Assembly: GCA_964625865.1 (NCBI GenBank) | Contig: CAZVEV010000108.1 | Coordinates: forward strand, 1-17,341 | Direction: 5' to 3' | Length of the DNA stretch: 17,341 nt | Source of the DNA: CAZVEV01 sp964625865 | Lineage (GTDB): Bacteria; Planctomycetota; Phycisphaerae; SM23-33 | In this document: positions 7,545-15,154 of the stretch, piece by piece | Layout of the letters: every line of letters starts with the position of its first letter | Position numbering within the stretch: position 1 is the stretch's first letter | Notes under the pieces: model-generated | Database searches by the model: none | The model's input: only the letters and a program-made list of their open reading frames with translations | What the model was told of the DNA's origin: nothing | Translations under genes and position numbers: made by a program

Positions 7545-7576
7545 ACGAGTGAGAAGAACGATTCGGGAGAGTAACC

Positions 7577-8011
7577 GTGAGTCAGGAACTGCTTAACAAA
7601 GCCGCCCAAGCCAGCTTGAAGACCGACGTGCCGAAGTTCGCTATCGGCGATACCGTCAACGTGTCGGTCCGTATTGTCGAGGGCGAGAAGGAACGCATCC
7701 AGGTGTTCACCGGCGTGGTGATCGGTCGCAGCGGCGGCGAGGGCATCGGTGCGACGTTCCGCGTCCGCCGCATTGTCAACGGCCAGGGCGTCGAGCGCGT
7801 TTTCCCGCTGCACAGCCCGAAGGTCGCCGGCGTCGAGGTGGTTCGCGGCGGACAGACCCGCCGGGCCAAGCTGTACTTCCTGCGCGACCGCGTGGGCAAG
7901 TCCACCCGCCTGAAAGACCTCAAGCGCAAGCCCAAGAAGGCCCAGATTACTCCCGAGGCGGTTGCCGAGCCGGCCGGCGAGGTCGAGCCCACCGTCGAGG
8001 CCGAGGGCTAG
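7577..8011 (+). CDS. rplS: 50S ribosomal protein L19
   Basis: A large-subunit ribosomal protein located near the 30S-50S interface. The start is a GTG at 7577 with GGGAGA six bases upstream. The protein has 144 residues, somewhat longer than the common 115-125. The L19 core is clear: FAIGDTVNVSVRIVEGEKERIQVFTGVVI (about 22-50), FRVRRIVNGQGVERVFPLHSPKV (about 60-82) and RRAKLYFLRDRVGKSTRLK (about 94-112). The extra length is an acidic Ala/Pro/Glu tail from about residue 125. The gene follows trmD and is separated from yraN by only seven bases. Confidence 0.97.
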   Translation: MSQELLNKAAQASLKTDVPKFAIGDTVNVSVRIVEGEKERIQVFTGVVIGRSGGEGIGATFRVRRIVNGQGVERVFPLHSPKVAGVEVVRGGQTRRAKLYFLRDRVGKSTRLKDLKRKPKKAQITPEAVAEPAGEVEPTVEAEG

Positions 8012-8018
8012 CGGTCGG

Positions 8019-8414
8019 ATGTGGCCTTTCGGGCCCAGGCGCCGCGGAGGGTTGGGGCGGCGCGGCGAGGCGATGGCCCGCCGCGCGCTGAAGCGTAAGG
8101 GCCTCAAACTTCTGGCCGAGAACTACCGCTGCCCCGGGGGAGAAATCGACCTGATCTTCCTGGACACCTCCACGCGCCGCGCCGCGGGCGTCGAGACGCT
8201 CGTGTTCGTGGAGGTCAAGACCCGCACCAGCGACGAGTACACCTCGCCCGAGTTCGCCGTCGACACTGACAAGCAGCGCCGCATCCGCAAGGCCTCCGAC
8301 TACTACATCGCCCGTCACGATGCCGACGACTACGACGTCCGCTACGATATCGTCTCGATCGTCATTCCAGAGGGCGAGGCCCCTCGCGTCGAGCACATCC
8401 CCGATGCGTTCTGA
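8019..8414 (+). CDS. yraN: YraN/UPF0102 family predicted nuclease-fold protein
   Basis: This family has a restriction-endonuclease-like fold, and its cellular role is not settled. The ATG at 8019 gives 131 residues and starts seven bases after the rplS stop. The open frame continues upstream inside rplS, but that extension is Ser/Pro/Arg-rich and not family-like. The conserved landmarks are GEAMARRALKRKGLKLLAENYRC near the N-terminus, GEIDLI with the putative catalytic Asp, and VFVEVKTRTS with the E-x-K pair, followed by DKQRRIRKASDYYI. In many bacteria this family is found after rplS and rnhB; rnhB is missing here. Co-transcription with rplS is likely from the spacing. Confidence 0.9.
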   Translation: MWPFGPRRRGGLGRRGEAMARRALKRKGLKLLAENYRCPGGEIDLIFLDTSTRRAAGVETLVFVEVKTRTSDEYTSPEFAVDTDKQRRIRKASDYYIARHDADDYDVRYDIVSIVIPEGEAPRVEHIPDAF

Positions 8415-8417
8415 ATA

Positions 8418-8605
8418 GCCCCGTCAGGGGCGACAGATGGTAGCCCCGCCCGGCAGGGCGGGGACATCGGACGCCCCCATTGGCAAGAGCCCCGCCAGGG
8501 GCGAAAGAGGCAAGCCGAGCCTGTGACCTCTGCCGCCCCTGGCGGGGCTTGGTCCTGTGGTGATCCTCCGTTTCCCCGCCCTGACGGACGGGGCTACCAT
8601 CTGTC
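8418..8605. repeat. Nested palindromic repeat array
   Basis: The spacer after yraN is a nested palindrome. The outer arms, 8432-8464 and 8573-8605, match over 33 bases with two differences. The inner arms, 8488-8510 and 8527-8549, match over 23 bases with two differences, around a 16-base loop. Each arm also folds on its own: CCCCGCCC-GGCA-GGGCGGGG in the left outer arm, with G-T wobble kept in the right. The unit GCCCCGYCAGGGGCG occurs three times, at 8418-8432, 8489-8503 and, inverted, at 8534-8548. It looks like a cluster of REP-type units in both orientations. A ribosome site and possible promoter for the next gene lie beyond it (8630-8700). Confidence 0.85.
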
Positions 8606-8700
8606 GGGCCTACGGCCCTGAGCCTGACGACTGTTGCATATCAGCGAAGTGTGATCATCATAGAGGGACGCATGCTGACAAGAACAGGAGTTGCCAGTCA

Positions 8701-10176
8701 ATGAGCAGACCATCCAGACGAGACGTTTTGAAGCATCTTGGCGCCATGGGCGCTGCCGCATCATTGTCGGGTTGTGGCACGGCGCCTTGGGCCTCTGCCG
8801 CACGGGCGGACAAGCCTCGCCGCCGGCCTAACATTGTGCTGATCATGGCTGACGATCTTGGCTGGATGGACCTGGGGTGTCAGGGCAACACGCTCGTCGA
8901 CACGCCGAATCTCGACCGCCTGGCCGCACAGGGGATGCGCTTCACCGACGCGTATGCCGCCGCGCCGGTCTGCACGCCGACACGGGCGGCGATGATGACG
9001 GGCCAGTCGCCGGCCCGCATGACGATCACCAACCACGCACCGGGACATCCGCAGGGGTTTGCTCCCAAGGGCGCCGTCGTCGGCGAGGCCGACAATGCGA
9101 AGTACCTGCCCCTGTCCCACGTCACGATTGCCGAACGCCTCAAGCAGGCGGGGTACGCGACGGGCTTCATCGGCAAGTGGCACCTCTCGTGTCGGCGCCG
9201 CCATCGCAACGTCCCGCCGGGCGAGACCCAGTTGCGCCCCGAGCACCAGGGGTTCGACATGAACGTCGGCGGGTGCGACTACGGCGGGCCGCCCACGTAT
9301 TTCGATCCGTACCGGATCCCCGCCCTGCCCCCGCGGCGCAAGGGCGAATACCTGCCCGAGCGGCTGGCCGACGAGTCGATCGCGTTTCTCAAGAGCAACG
9401 CGACCCGTTCGACAAGCTCAGGGCAAGCCAAGCCGTTCTTCCTGGCGCTGTGGAACTACGCCGTCCACTACCCGCGCGAGGCCCCGGCGGCGCTGATTGC
9501 CAAGTACCGCAAACGTAAGGGACGGGGCATCAAGATTCCCGAGTATGCGGCCATGACCGAGGGCATGGACACCGCCATCGGGCGCGTGCTCGGGGCCCTC
9601 GATACGCTCGGGCTGACCGACAACACGCTGGTGATCTTCACGTCGGACAACGGGTCGCTGGATGGCGATAACCGTCCGCTGCGGGGCGTCAAGGGCTACC
9701 TGTACGAGGGGGGCATCCGCGTGCCGTGGATCGTCCGCTGGCCCGGCGTGGTCAAGCCGAAGACCACCAGCGCCACGCCGATTATCAGCACGGACGTGTA
9801 CCCCACGCTGCTGGAAGCGGCGGGCCTGACGCCTGACAAGGGCAAGGTGCTCGATGGCCTGTCCATCGTGCCCCTGCTGCGACAGGCGGGGCAGTTCACG
9901 CGCGACGCCCTGTACTTCCACTACCCCAACTACGCGTTCCACAAGCGCAACCGTCTCGGCAGCGCGATCCGCCAGGGGCGATACAAGCTGATCAAACGCT
10001 ACGATACCGGCCAGGTCGAGTTGTATGACCTCGACAAGGACATCGGCGAGCGCAATGATTTGTCGAGCAAGCTGCCCGACAAGGCCCGCCAACTGAAGGC
10101 CAAACTCGAACAGTGGCTCAAGCAGTCCGGCGCGAAGCTCCCCAAACGCGTTTCGACGCCACGCCCGGTGACATAG
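8701..10176 (+). CDS. Type I sulfatase, Cys-type, predicted Tat-exported lipoprotein
   Basis: Hydrolyses a sulfate ester, probably while anchored to a membrane. The ATG at 8701 has AGGAG ten bases upstream and starts a twin-arginine signal (SRRDVLK, R6-R7) followed by a lipobox LSGC with C25. The frame extends 48 codons upstream without signal features. The protein has 491 residues. D51-D52 in MADDLGWMDLG bind metal. CTPTR (91-95) carries the formylglycine precursor C91. FIGKWHL (156-162) and FTSDNGS supply further active-site residues. An in-frame low-complexity insertion, ATRSTSSGQA (234-243), is encoded by a short dispersed-type repeat. Weak TTGCAT (8634-8639) and CATCAT (8656-8661) hexamers precede it. 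Tat export of a folded protein suits cytoplasmic maturation by the anSME encoded at 3732-5081. Confidence 0.92.
   Translation: MSRPSRRDVLKHLGAMGAAASLSGCGTAPWASAARADKPRRRPNIVLIMADDLGWMDLGCQGNTLVDTPNLDRLAAQGMRFTDAYAAAPVCTPTRAAMMTGQSPARMTITNHAPGHPQGFAPKGAVVGEADNAKYLPLSHVTIAERLKQAGYATGFIGKWHLSCRRRHRNVPPGETQLRPEHQGFDMNVGGCDYGGPPTYFDPYRIPALPPRRKGEYLPERLADESIAFLKSNATRSTSSGQAKPFFLALWNYAVHYPREAPAALIAKYRKRKGRGIKIPEYAAMTEGMDTAIGRVLGALDTLGLTDNTLVIFTSDNGSLDGDNRPLRGVKGYLYEGGIRVPWIVRWPGVVKPKTTSATPIISTDVYPTLLEAAGLTPDKGKVLDGLSIVPLLRQAGQFTRDALYFHYPNYAFHKRNRLGSAIRQGRYKLIKRYDTGQVELYDLDKDIGERNDLSSKLPDKARQLKAKLEQWLKQSGAKLPKRVSTPRPVT
9404..9428. repeat. Short dispersed-type repeat inserted in frame in the sulfatase gene
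   Basis: The stretch contains TTCGACAAGCTCAGGGCAAG, a sequence I recognise as a widespread short interspersed repeat in many bacterial genomes (its complement reads CCCTGAGCTTGTCGAA). It encodes residues TRSTSSGQA in a place where sulfatases usually pass directly from the helix (IAFLKSN) to KPFFL. The insertion keeps the frame. A partially similar CTTGTCCTGCGCAG stretch lies near 16520, but only one full copy was seen in the window. Confidence 0.6.
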
Positions 10177-10197
10177 GCGTGGGCGGCCGGGGGCAGG

Positions 10198-10280
10198 GCG
10201 CCGTGGCTTGACGCGAAGCGGCAACCACGCTGTCTCGATTCGAGAGTACGTGGTTGCCGCTTCGCGTCAAACCACGGCAC
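10198..10280. repeat. 32-bp long-stem hairpin between convergent genes
   Basis: Arms 10198-10229 and 10249-10280 are complementary at 30 of 32 positions, with 22 contiguous pairs next to the loop. The 19-base loop contains a further perfect hairpin, TCTCGA-T-TCGAGA (10233-10245). It lies between the stop codons of the plus-strand sulfatase and the minus-strand serpin. It could act as a bidirectional terminator, but there is no T-run, and its size fits a palindromic mobile repeat at least as well. Confidence 0.85.
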
Positions 10281-10318
10281 CCTTGCGCGGGCACCCTTGC
10301 ACGCAATCCGCAATGGGA

Positions 10319-11626
10319 TCACTTCGCTGTCGGGTCGGTGACGCGGCCCATGAAGAGGATGCTCTCGGTTTCGCGATGGCGGATGAGGAACAGGAAGGGG
10401 TGGTCGGCTTTGAATTCCTTCGGCACCGATGGTCTGACGGCGCTCTTGAGGCCGACCATGACCGCAGTGGCCGCCGCCGCTTCGGTGCCCTGCTCGTCCA
10501 GCGCCACGAACGCCTTGTGCACCACGTCGGTGATGTACAGGTCCTTCTTCTTCGTCTTGGACATGCCCGAGAAGTCCGCGCCCATCGAAAACGCCTCGGT
10601 CATCCCCATGCCCTTGAGCGTCTCGTTCAGGTTGAACTGCGAGGAAAAGGTGAAGCGCGGCAGGGTCACGTTGACGCTGGTCGTGCGGAGTTTCGTCAGC
10701 CACGCCGCCAGGTTCTTCGGCGTCAGGCGCTTGGTCACGGCGGCCAGCCCGTCGTCCTTCCGCGGCAGGATGATGATCATCTCCAGCCCCCAGCGGTTGT
10801 ACGGCAGGCGCAGGGCCTGCAGGTCGCCGGCCTCGTAGTAGCCGAAACGGTACTTCTGTTTCATCATCTGCGGCCGCACGGTCTTGATCGTCGAGACCCT
10901 GAACTCGCCCGGCGCGGTGGCCGAGGCCTTGAACGGGTGGCCCCAACTGCTCTTGAAGTAGATCGCGTTGGTCAGCACGAGGCGCGTTCGGGGCGTGATC
11001 ACGCCCTGCGGGATCAGGTCGAGGATCTTCTGACGCGTCTTGTTCGCCGCCCAGTCGTTGATGGTCTTGCGGACCGGCTCGGGGCGGCCGAAATCCACGA
11101 CCCGCAGGCCCGCGTCGTAGGTGTCCTTCATCAGCGCGATGAAGTCGGGCTCGAACGGGTAGTCCTTGTGGCCCCACAGCGCGTTGATCACCGACAGTTC
11201 GTACAGCGGGTTGTGCTTGAAGTCCGTTGGTGGGGAGTTGAGCTTCTTTGTCAGCAGCGACAGCGACTCGTGCGCGGCGTCCCCGGCGGGGCCGAGGTGC
11301 AGCACGCTGGACATCTGCTCGGCTGTCGTTTTGCGCGCGCCGGCGCTCGTCATCGCCAGGGCCGAGTGAATGCTCATCGGCGAGAAGAACACATTCCCCG
11401 TGTTCTTGCCCGCCAACTGCGCGTACAGGTCGAGGGCGAACTCGTTGCCGCCGGCGACCACCACGCCCACCTGCTTGCGCTGGGCGCTGGTCAGCTTAAC
11501 CGGCTCGGGGACCGGGTCCTTGCGCCGAACCGTTACCGGGGGTTTTCTCCGCCGCCTCTGTGCCACCGCCGGAACCGCTGCAACGATCACCATCACGACG
11601 ATCAGGATATGTTTCGCTCTGCTCAT
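10319..11626 (-). CDS. Exported serpin (serine protease inhibitor)
   Basis: Inhibits a serine protease by the suicide-trap mechanism. The ATG at 11626 has AGGAG seven bases upstream and opens a signal peptide (residues 1-22, ending AVA); 435 residues in all. The serpin fold spans about 55-433, with NVFFSPMSIHSALAMTSAGA near the N-terminus, VLTNAIYFKSSWGHPF in the middle and HPFLFLIRHRETESILFMGRV at the C-terminus. The reactive-loop hinge EQGTEAAAAT is intact, which is the hallmark of inhibitory members. Counting from G380 as P15 puts P1 at K394 and P1' at S395, suggesting a trypsin-like target. A basic, proline-rich linker follows the signal. It has its own promoter and converges with the Tat sulfatase. 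Confidence 0.94.
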   Translation of the reverse strand: MSRAKHILIVVMVIVAAVPAVAQRRRRKPPVTVRRKDPVPEPVKLTSAQRKQVGVVVAGGNEFALDLYAQLAGKNTGNVFFSPMSIHSALAMTSAGARKTTAEQMSSVLHLGPAGDAAHESLSLLTKKLNSPPTDFKHNPLYELSVINALWGHKDYPFEPDFIALMKDTYDAGLRVVDFGRPEPVRKTINDWAANKTRQKILDLIPQGVITPRTRLVLTNAIYFKSSWGHPFKASATAPGEFRVSTIKTVRPQMMKQKYRFGYYEAGDLQALRLPYNRWGLEMIIILPRKDDGLAAVTKRLTPKNLAAWLTKLRTTSVNVTLPRFTFSSQFNLNETLKGMGMTEAFSMGADFSGMSKTKKKDLYITDVVHKAFVALDEQGTEAAAATAVMVGLKSAVRPSVPKEFKADHPFLFLIRHRETESILFMGRVTDPTAK

Positions 11627-11673
11627 ATGCGTTCTCCTATACCGTGGAACACCGTCCGAAGACGACCCGCTCA

Positions 11674-11702
11674 ATTATCGCCTCGCCGTCGCCCGCAAGC
11701 AA
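11674..11702 (-). promoter_or_regulatory. Serpin promoter
   Basis: On the minus strand TTGCTT (11697-11702), a 17-base spacer and GATAAT (11674-11679) form a good sigma70-type promoter, with transcription expected to start about 40 bases before the serpin ATG. The divergent tatD gene begins 55 bases away on the other side, and no clear promoter was seen for it. Confidence 0.6.
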
Positions 11703-11756
11703 TCACAACGCCCTGCGACTTGTCACCGGGGCGCTCCGGGCATACGATGTCGCGCC

Positions 11757-12569
11757 ATGAACCTGATCGATACACATTGTCACCTCGCCGGCGGGCGGTT
11801 GCGCCAGCAGGTTTCCGACGTGCTGGCCCGCGCGGCGGCTGCGGGGGTCTCGACGGTGATCTGCGCTTCGGCGACCGTTCCGGAGTCCAAGGCCGCCGCG
11901 GGCCTGGCGGCGGCGTACGAAGGCGTCTACTTCACCGCGGGCACGCACGCGGCCAGGGACATCGACCCCGAGGGCGCGTACGTCGCGGCGCTGGAGTCGA
12001 TAGCCTCCCGCGAGCGGAACGTCGCCATCGGCGAGTGCGGGCTGGACTACTATCACGACTTCTGCGACCACGACGTCCAGCAGCGGGTGTTCGCGAGGCA
12101 GCTTGAGTTGGCCCGCCGGATGGATAAGCCCGTCGTCGTCCACACGCGGGAGGCGTTTGACGACACGCTGGCCGTTCTGGTCGCCTCGGGCGTGGCTCCT
12201 CAGCGCGTCGCCATCCACTGCTGCACCGAGGGCCCGGACAACGTTCGTCGCCTGCTCGATTTCGGCGCGTCGGTCAGCTTCTCGGGCATCGTGACGTTCA
12301 AGAACACGGATTTCCTGCGGCAGGCGGCGGCGCTCGTGCCCGACGATCGTCTGCTGATCGAGACCGACGCGCCGTATCTCTCGCCCGAGCCGGTCAGGAA
12401 GATGAAGATCAACGAGCCGGCCAACGTCGCTCACGTCGCGACGTGCCTTGCTGCCGTGCGCGGCGTCTGCCCGGAAGCCTTTGCTGAACAGACCACGGCC
12501 AACGCCGTGCGGTTTTTCGGCCTGGAGGACGAGGACGCGAAGCCCGATCAGTCTCATGCTGGCCACTGA
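11757..12569 (+). CDS. TatD family metal-dependent hydrolase (putative DNase)
   Basis: A TIM-barrel metallohydrolase; studied members have 3'-5' exonuclease activity on DNA. The ATG at 11757 opens directly into the conserved MNLIDTHCHL (metal ligands H7 and H9), which fixes the start although no strong ribosome site is visible. The frame is open for 387 bases further upstream, across the serpin gene, and that part is not family-like. It has 270 residues, normal for the family. Other landmarks are GECGLDYYHD, VVVHTREAFDDTL, IHCCTEG in place of the common IHCFSG, and ETDAPYLSPEP with the catalytic Asp. The last codons and the stop TGA come from the dispersed 20-bp palindrome at 12559-12578. It converges on the kinase gene. 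Confidence 0.93.
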   Translation: MNLIDTHCHLAGGRLRQQVSDVLARAAAAGVSTVICASATVPESKAAAGLAAAYEGVYFTAGTHAARDIDPEGAYVAALESIASRERNVAIGECGLDYYHDFCDHDVQQRVFARQLELARRMDKPVVVHTREAFDDTLAVLVASGVAPQRVAIHCCTEGPDNVRRLLDFGASVSFSGIVTFKNTDFLRQAAALVPDDRLLIETDAPYLSPEPVRKMKINEPANVAHVATCLAAVRGVCPEAFAEQTTANAVRFFGLEDEDAKPDQSHAGH

Positions 12570-12578
12570 AGTGGCCAG
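12559..12578. repeat. 20-bp palindromic dispersed repeat, copy 2
   Basis: CTGGCCACTGAAGTGGCCAG, identical to 326-345, with the identity extending over 27 bases. It overlaps the end of tatD: the bases GGC CAC TGA are the last two codons and the stop. Because it lies between two convergent genes (tatD and the kinase, 46 bases apart) it might also serve as a two-way terminator. Confidence 0.85.
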
Positions 12579-12615
12579 CCCCCGAGTGGCTGCGAGTGGT
12601 CAGCTTTATCCGAGT

Positions 12616-13947
12616 TTATCGCCACGTGGGGTTCCGGAGGAAGTGGATGAAGATCGCCGCGAGGATCATCATCACGATCACGATGCCGCAGATGATCCAC
12701 GGCATCAGGTCGCTCCTGCGATCGGAGTGAGACGCGCCCTTCCGTCTGTCCCCCGCCGTGCGTGACGCGGTTCCGTGTCTGGTCCTGGCGGCGGCTGGTC
12801 TATGCTTCGTGTGTCTTGCGGGCTTGTGTTTGGTCCGTGCCGCGGCAGGCTTGTGCCCCGTTCGCGTGGCGCCGGCCCGGTGCCGCGTTCGTTCCGGCGA
12901 GTCGGCCAGCGCCTGGCTGATCATGTCCAGGTCGTCCAGTCCGTCCCGTTCCGCGTCGTCCCCGACCGCATCATCGGATTCGGGCGGAGGGGGCGGGGGA
13001 CACAAAGCCTGCACGCGACGCAGTTCGCCCAGGAGCGATTCATAGGTGGCATACCGCTGGGCCGGGTCCCTCTGGAGCATGCGTGCGATGACGGCGGCGG
13101 TTTCGGTGTGGATGTCCTGTCGCAGGGACCACAAGTCGGGCGCGGGGTGACTCAGGCGTGCGGCCATCACCGCTTTGACCTCCGTGCCGGGGAACGGGGG
13201 TACGCCCGCCATCGCGTGAAACAGCGTCGCGCCCAGGCCGTAGATGTCCGTTCGCAGGTCGATCGACTCGCGTGCGACCTGCTCCGGGGCGAGGTAGTAG
13301 GGCGTGCCGATCGCGTCGGTCCGTGCCAACTGCCCCCCCCCGAACCGCGCGATGCCGAAGTCCACGAGTTTCGGCACGCCGTCGGTGGTCAGGAGGATAT
13401 TGGCCGGCTTGACGTCGCTGTGGATCAGGCCCCTCCCGGATGCGGCCCGCAGCGCTTCGGCTACCCCTATCCCGATCTCCAACGCGCGGTACTCACCCAG
13501 CGGACGTTCGACCGTGAACAACTGGTCCAGCCGCTTGCCGTCAATCAGTTCCATGATGATGAAGGGCTGCCCGCCGGCCTCGCCCACGGAGAAGGCCCTG
13601 GCGACGTTCGGGTGGTCCAGGCTCGCCAGCGCGCGGGCCTCGGAGAAGAAGCTGTCGACCAGCGTCCGGTCGTCGCAGAGCGACCGCCGGAGCACCTTGA
13701 CCGCGACGTTCCGCCCCATGCCCTTCTCGTAGGCCTTGAACGTCATGCCCATCTCGCCCCGCCCGAGGTGTTTCAGCAGGACGCAGGGGCCCAGCCGGCC
13801 CGGGGCGGCGAAGGCCGTGTGGCACTCATCGCACTCGACGGTCTCGAACGGCTGAACCCCCGACAGGTCCACCACCTTGCCGCACTTCGGACACGCGATG
13901 CGCCCTACGCTGGAGGCCTGGATGTCAAGTGGGCTCGATTCACTCAT
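12616..13947 (-). CDS. Membrane-anchored Ser/Thr protein kinase with N-terminal zinc ribbon
   Basis: Phosphorylates Ser/Thr on unknown targets at the inner membrane. The ATG at 13947 (MSESSP) is preferred: a GAAG lies five bases upstream and the promoter at 13964-13993 excludes the longer frame. It has 443 residues. A zinc ribbon uses C19, C22, C39, C42. Kinase landmarks are the glycine loop GRGEMG (62-67), K84 in VAVK, E103, HSD (176-178), DFG (196-198) and APE (220-222). The usual Arg of HRD is Ser, so this is a non-RD kinase, probably not controlled by activation-loop phosphorylation. A proline run, an acidic stretch and a basic linker with repeated KHKPA-like units (about 352-410) precede one membrane helix (414-437). 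It is divergent from moxR. Confidence 0.93.
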   Translation of the reverse strand: MSESSPLDIQASSVGRIACPKCGKVVDLSGVQPFETVECDECHTAFAAPGRLGPCVLLKHLGRGEMGMTFKAYEKGMGRNVAVKVLRRSLCDDRTLVDSFFSEARALASLDHPNVARAFSVGEAGGQPFIIMELIDGKRLDQLFTVERPLGEYRALEIGIGVAEALRAASGRGLIHSDVKPANILLTTDGVPKLVDFGIARFGGGQLARTDAIGTPYYLAPEQVARESIDLRTDIYGLGATLFHAMAGVPPFPGTEVKAVMAARLSHPAPDLWSLRQDIHTETAAVIARMLQRDPAQRYATYESLLGELRRVQALCPPPPPPESDDAVGDDAERDGLDDLDMISQALADSPERTRHRAGATRTGHKPAAARTKHKPARHTKHRPAAARTRHGTASRTAGDRRKGASHSDRRSDLMPWIICGIVIVMMILAAIFIHFLRNPTWR

Positions 13948-13963
13948 GGTCACTTCGCCATAG

Positions 13964-13993
13964 ATTCTACCCTCGCGGCCGCGATGTTCGCAA
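13964..13993 (-). promoter_or_regulatory. Kinase promoter
   Basis: On the minus strand TTGCGA (13988-13993), an 18-base spacer and TAGAAT (13964-13969) precede the kinase ATG by 16 bases, so the leader would be only about 10 bases. It is back to back with the moxR promoter; the two -35 hexamers are 27 bases apart, which would allow shared control. Confidence 0.55.
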
Positions 13994-14020
13994 CGACGCG
14001 TCACCGATGACGTTTTTTGG

Positions 14021-14049
14021 TTGTCGGAGGGTTGGGGCGCCCATAGTAT
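14021..14049 (+). promoter_or_regulatory. moxR promoter giving a near-leaderless transcript
   Basis: TTGTCG (14021-14026), a 17-base spacer and TAGTAT (14044-14049) form a good match to the sigma70 consensus. The expected start, six to eight bases after the -10, falls on or beside the ATG at 14057. The gene may therefore be leaderless, or may use the ATG at 14078 instead. Confidence 0.55.
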
Positions 14050-14056
14050 ACACGTC

Positions 14057-15067
<1,011 letters not shown>

Positions 15068-15154
15068 TCGGCTCGGCGACTCCGAGCACCTTGGCAGGCG
15101 GCTGCGTCAACAGACATCAGTAAACCCGAGACCCCAGAGAAGGAGAACCCAACG

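Noticed and set aside
11370..11756. N-terminal extension of the TatD protein
   Set aside because: The extra 129 codons are antisense to the serpin and lack similarity to TatD; the conserved MNLIDTHCHL marks the true start.
10208..12106. A 632-codon plus-strand open frame across the serpin and the start of tatD
   Set aside because: It crosses a long hairpin, the serpin gene and an intergenic region, and encodes no recognisable domain. The serpin on the other strand is unambiguous.
12775..14010. A 411-codon plus-strand open frame opposite the kinase
   Set aside because: It is antisense to a complete protein kinase and shows no family motif.
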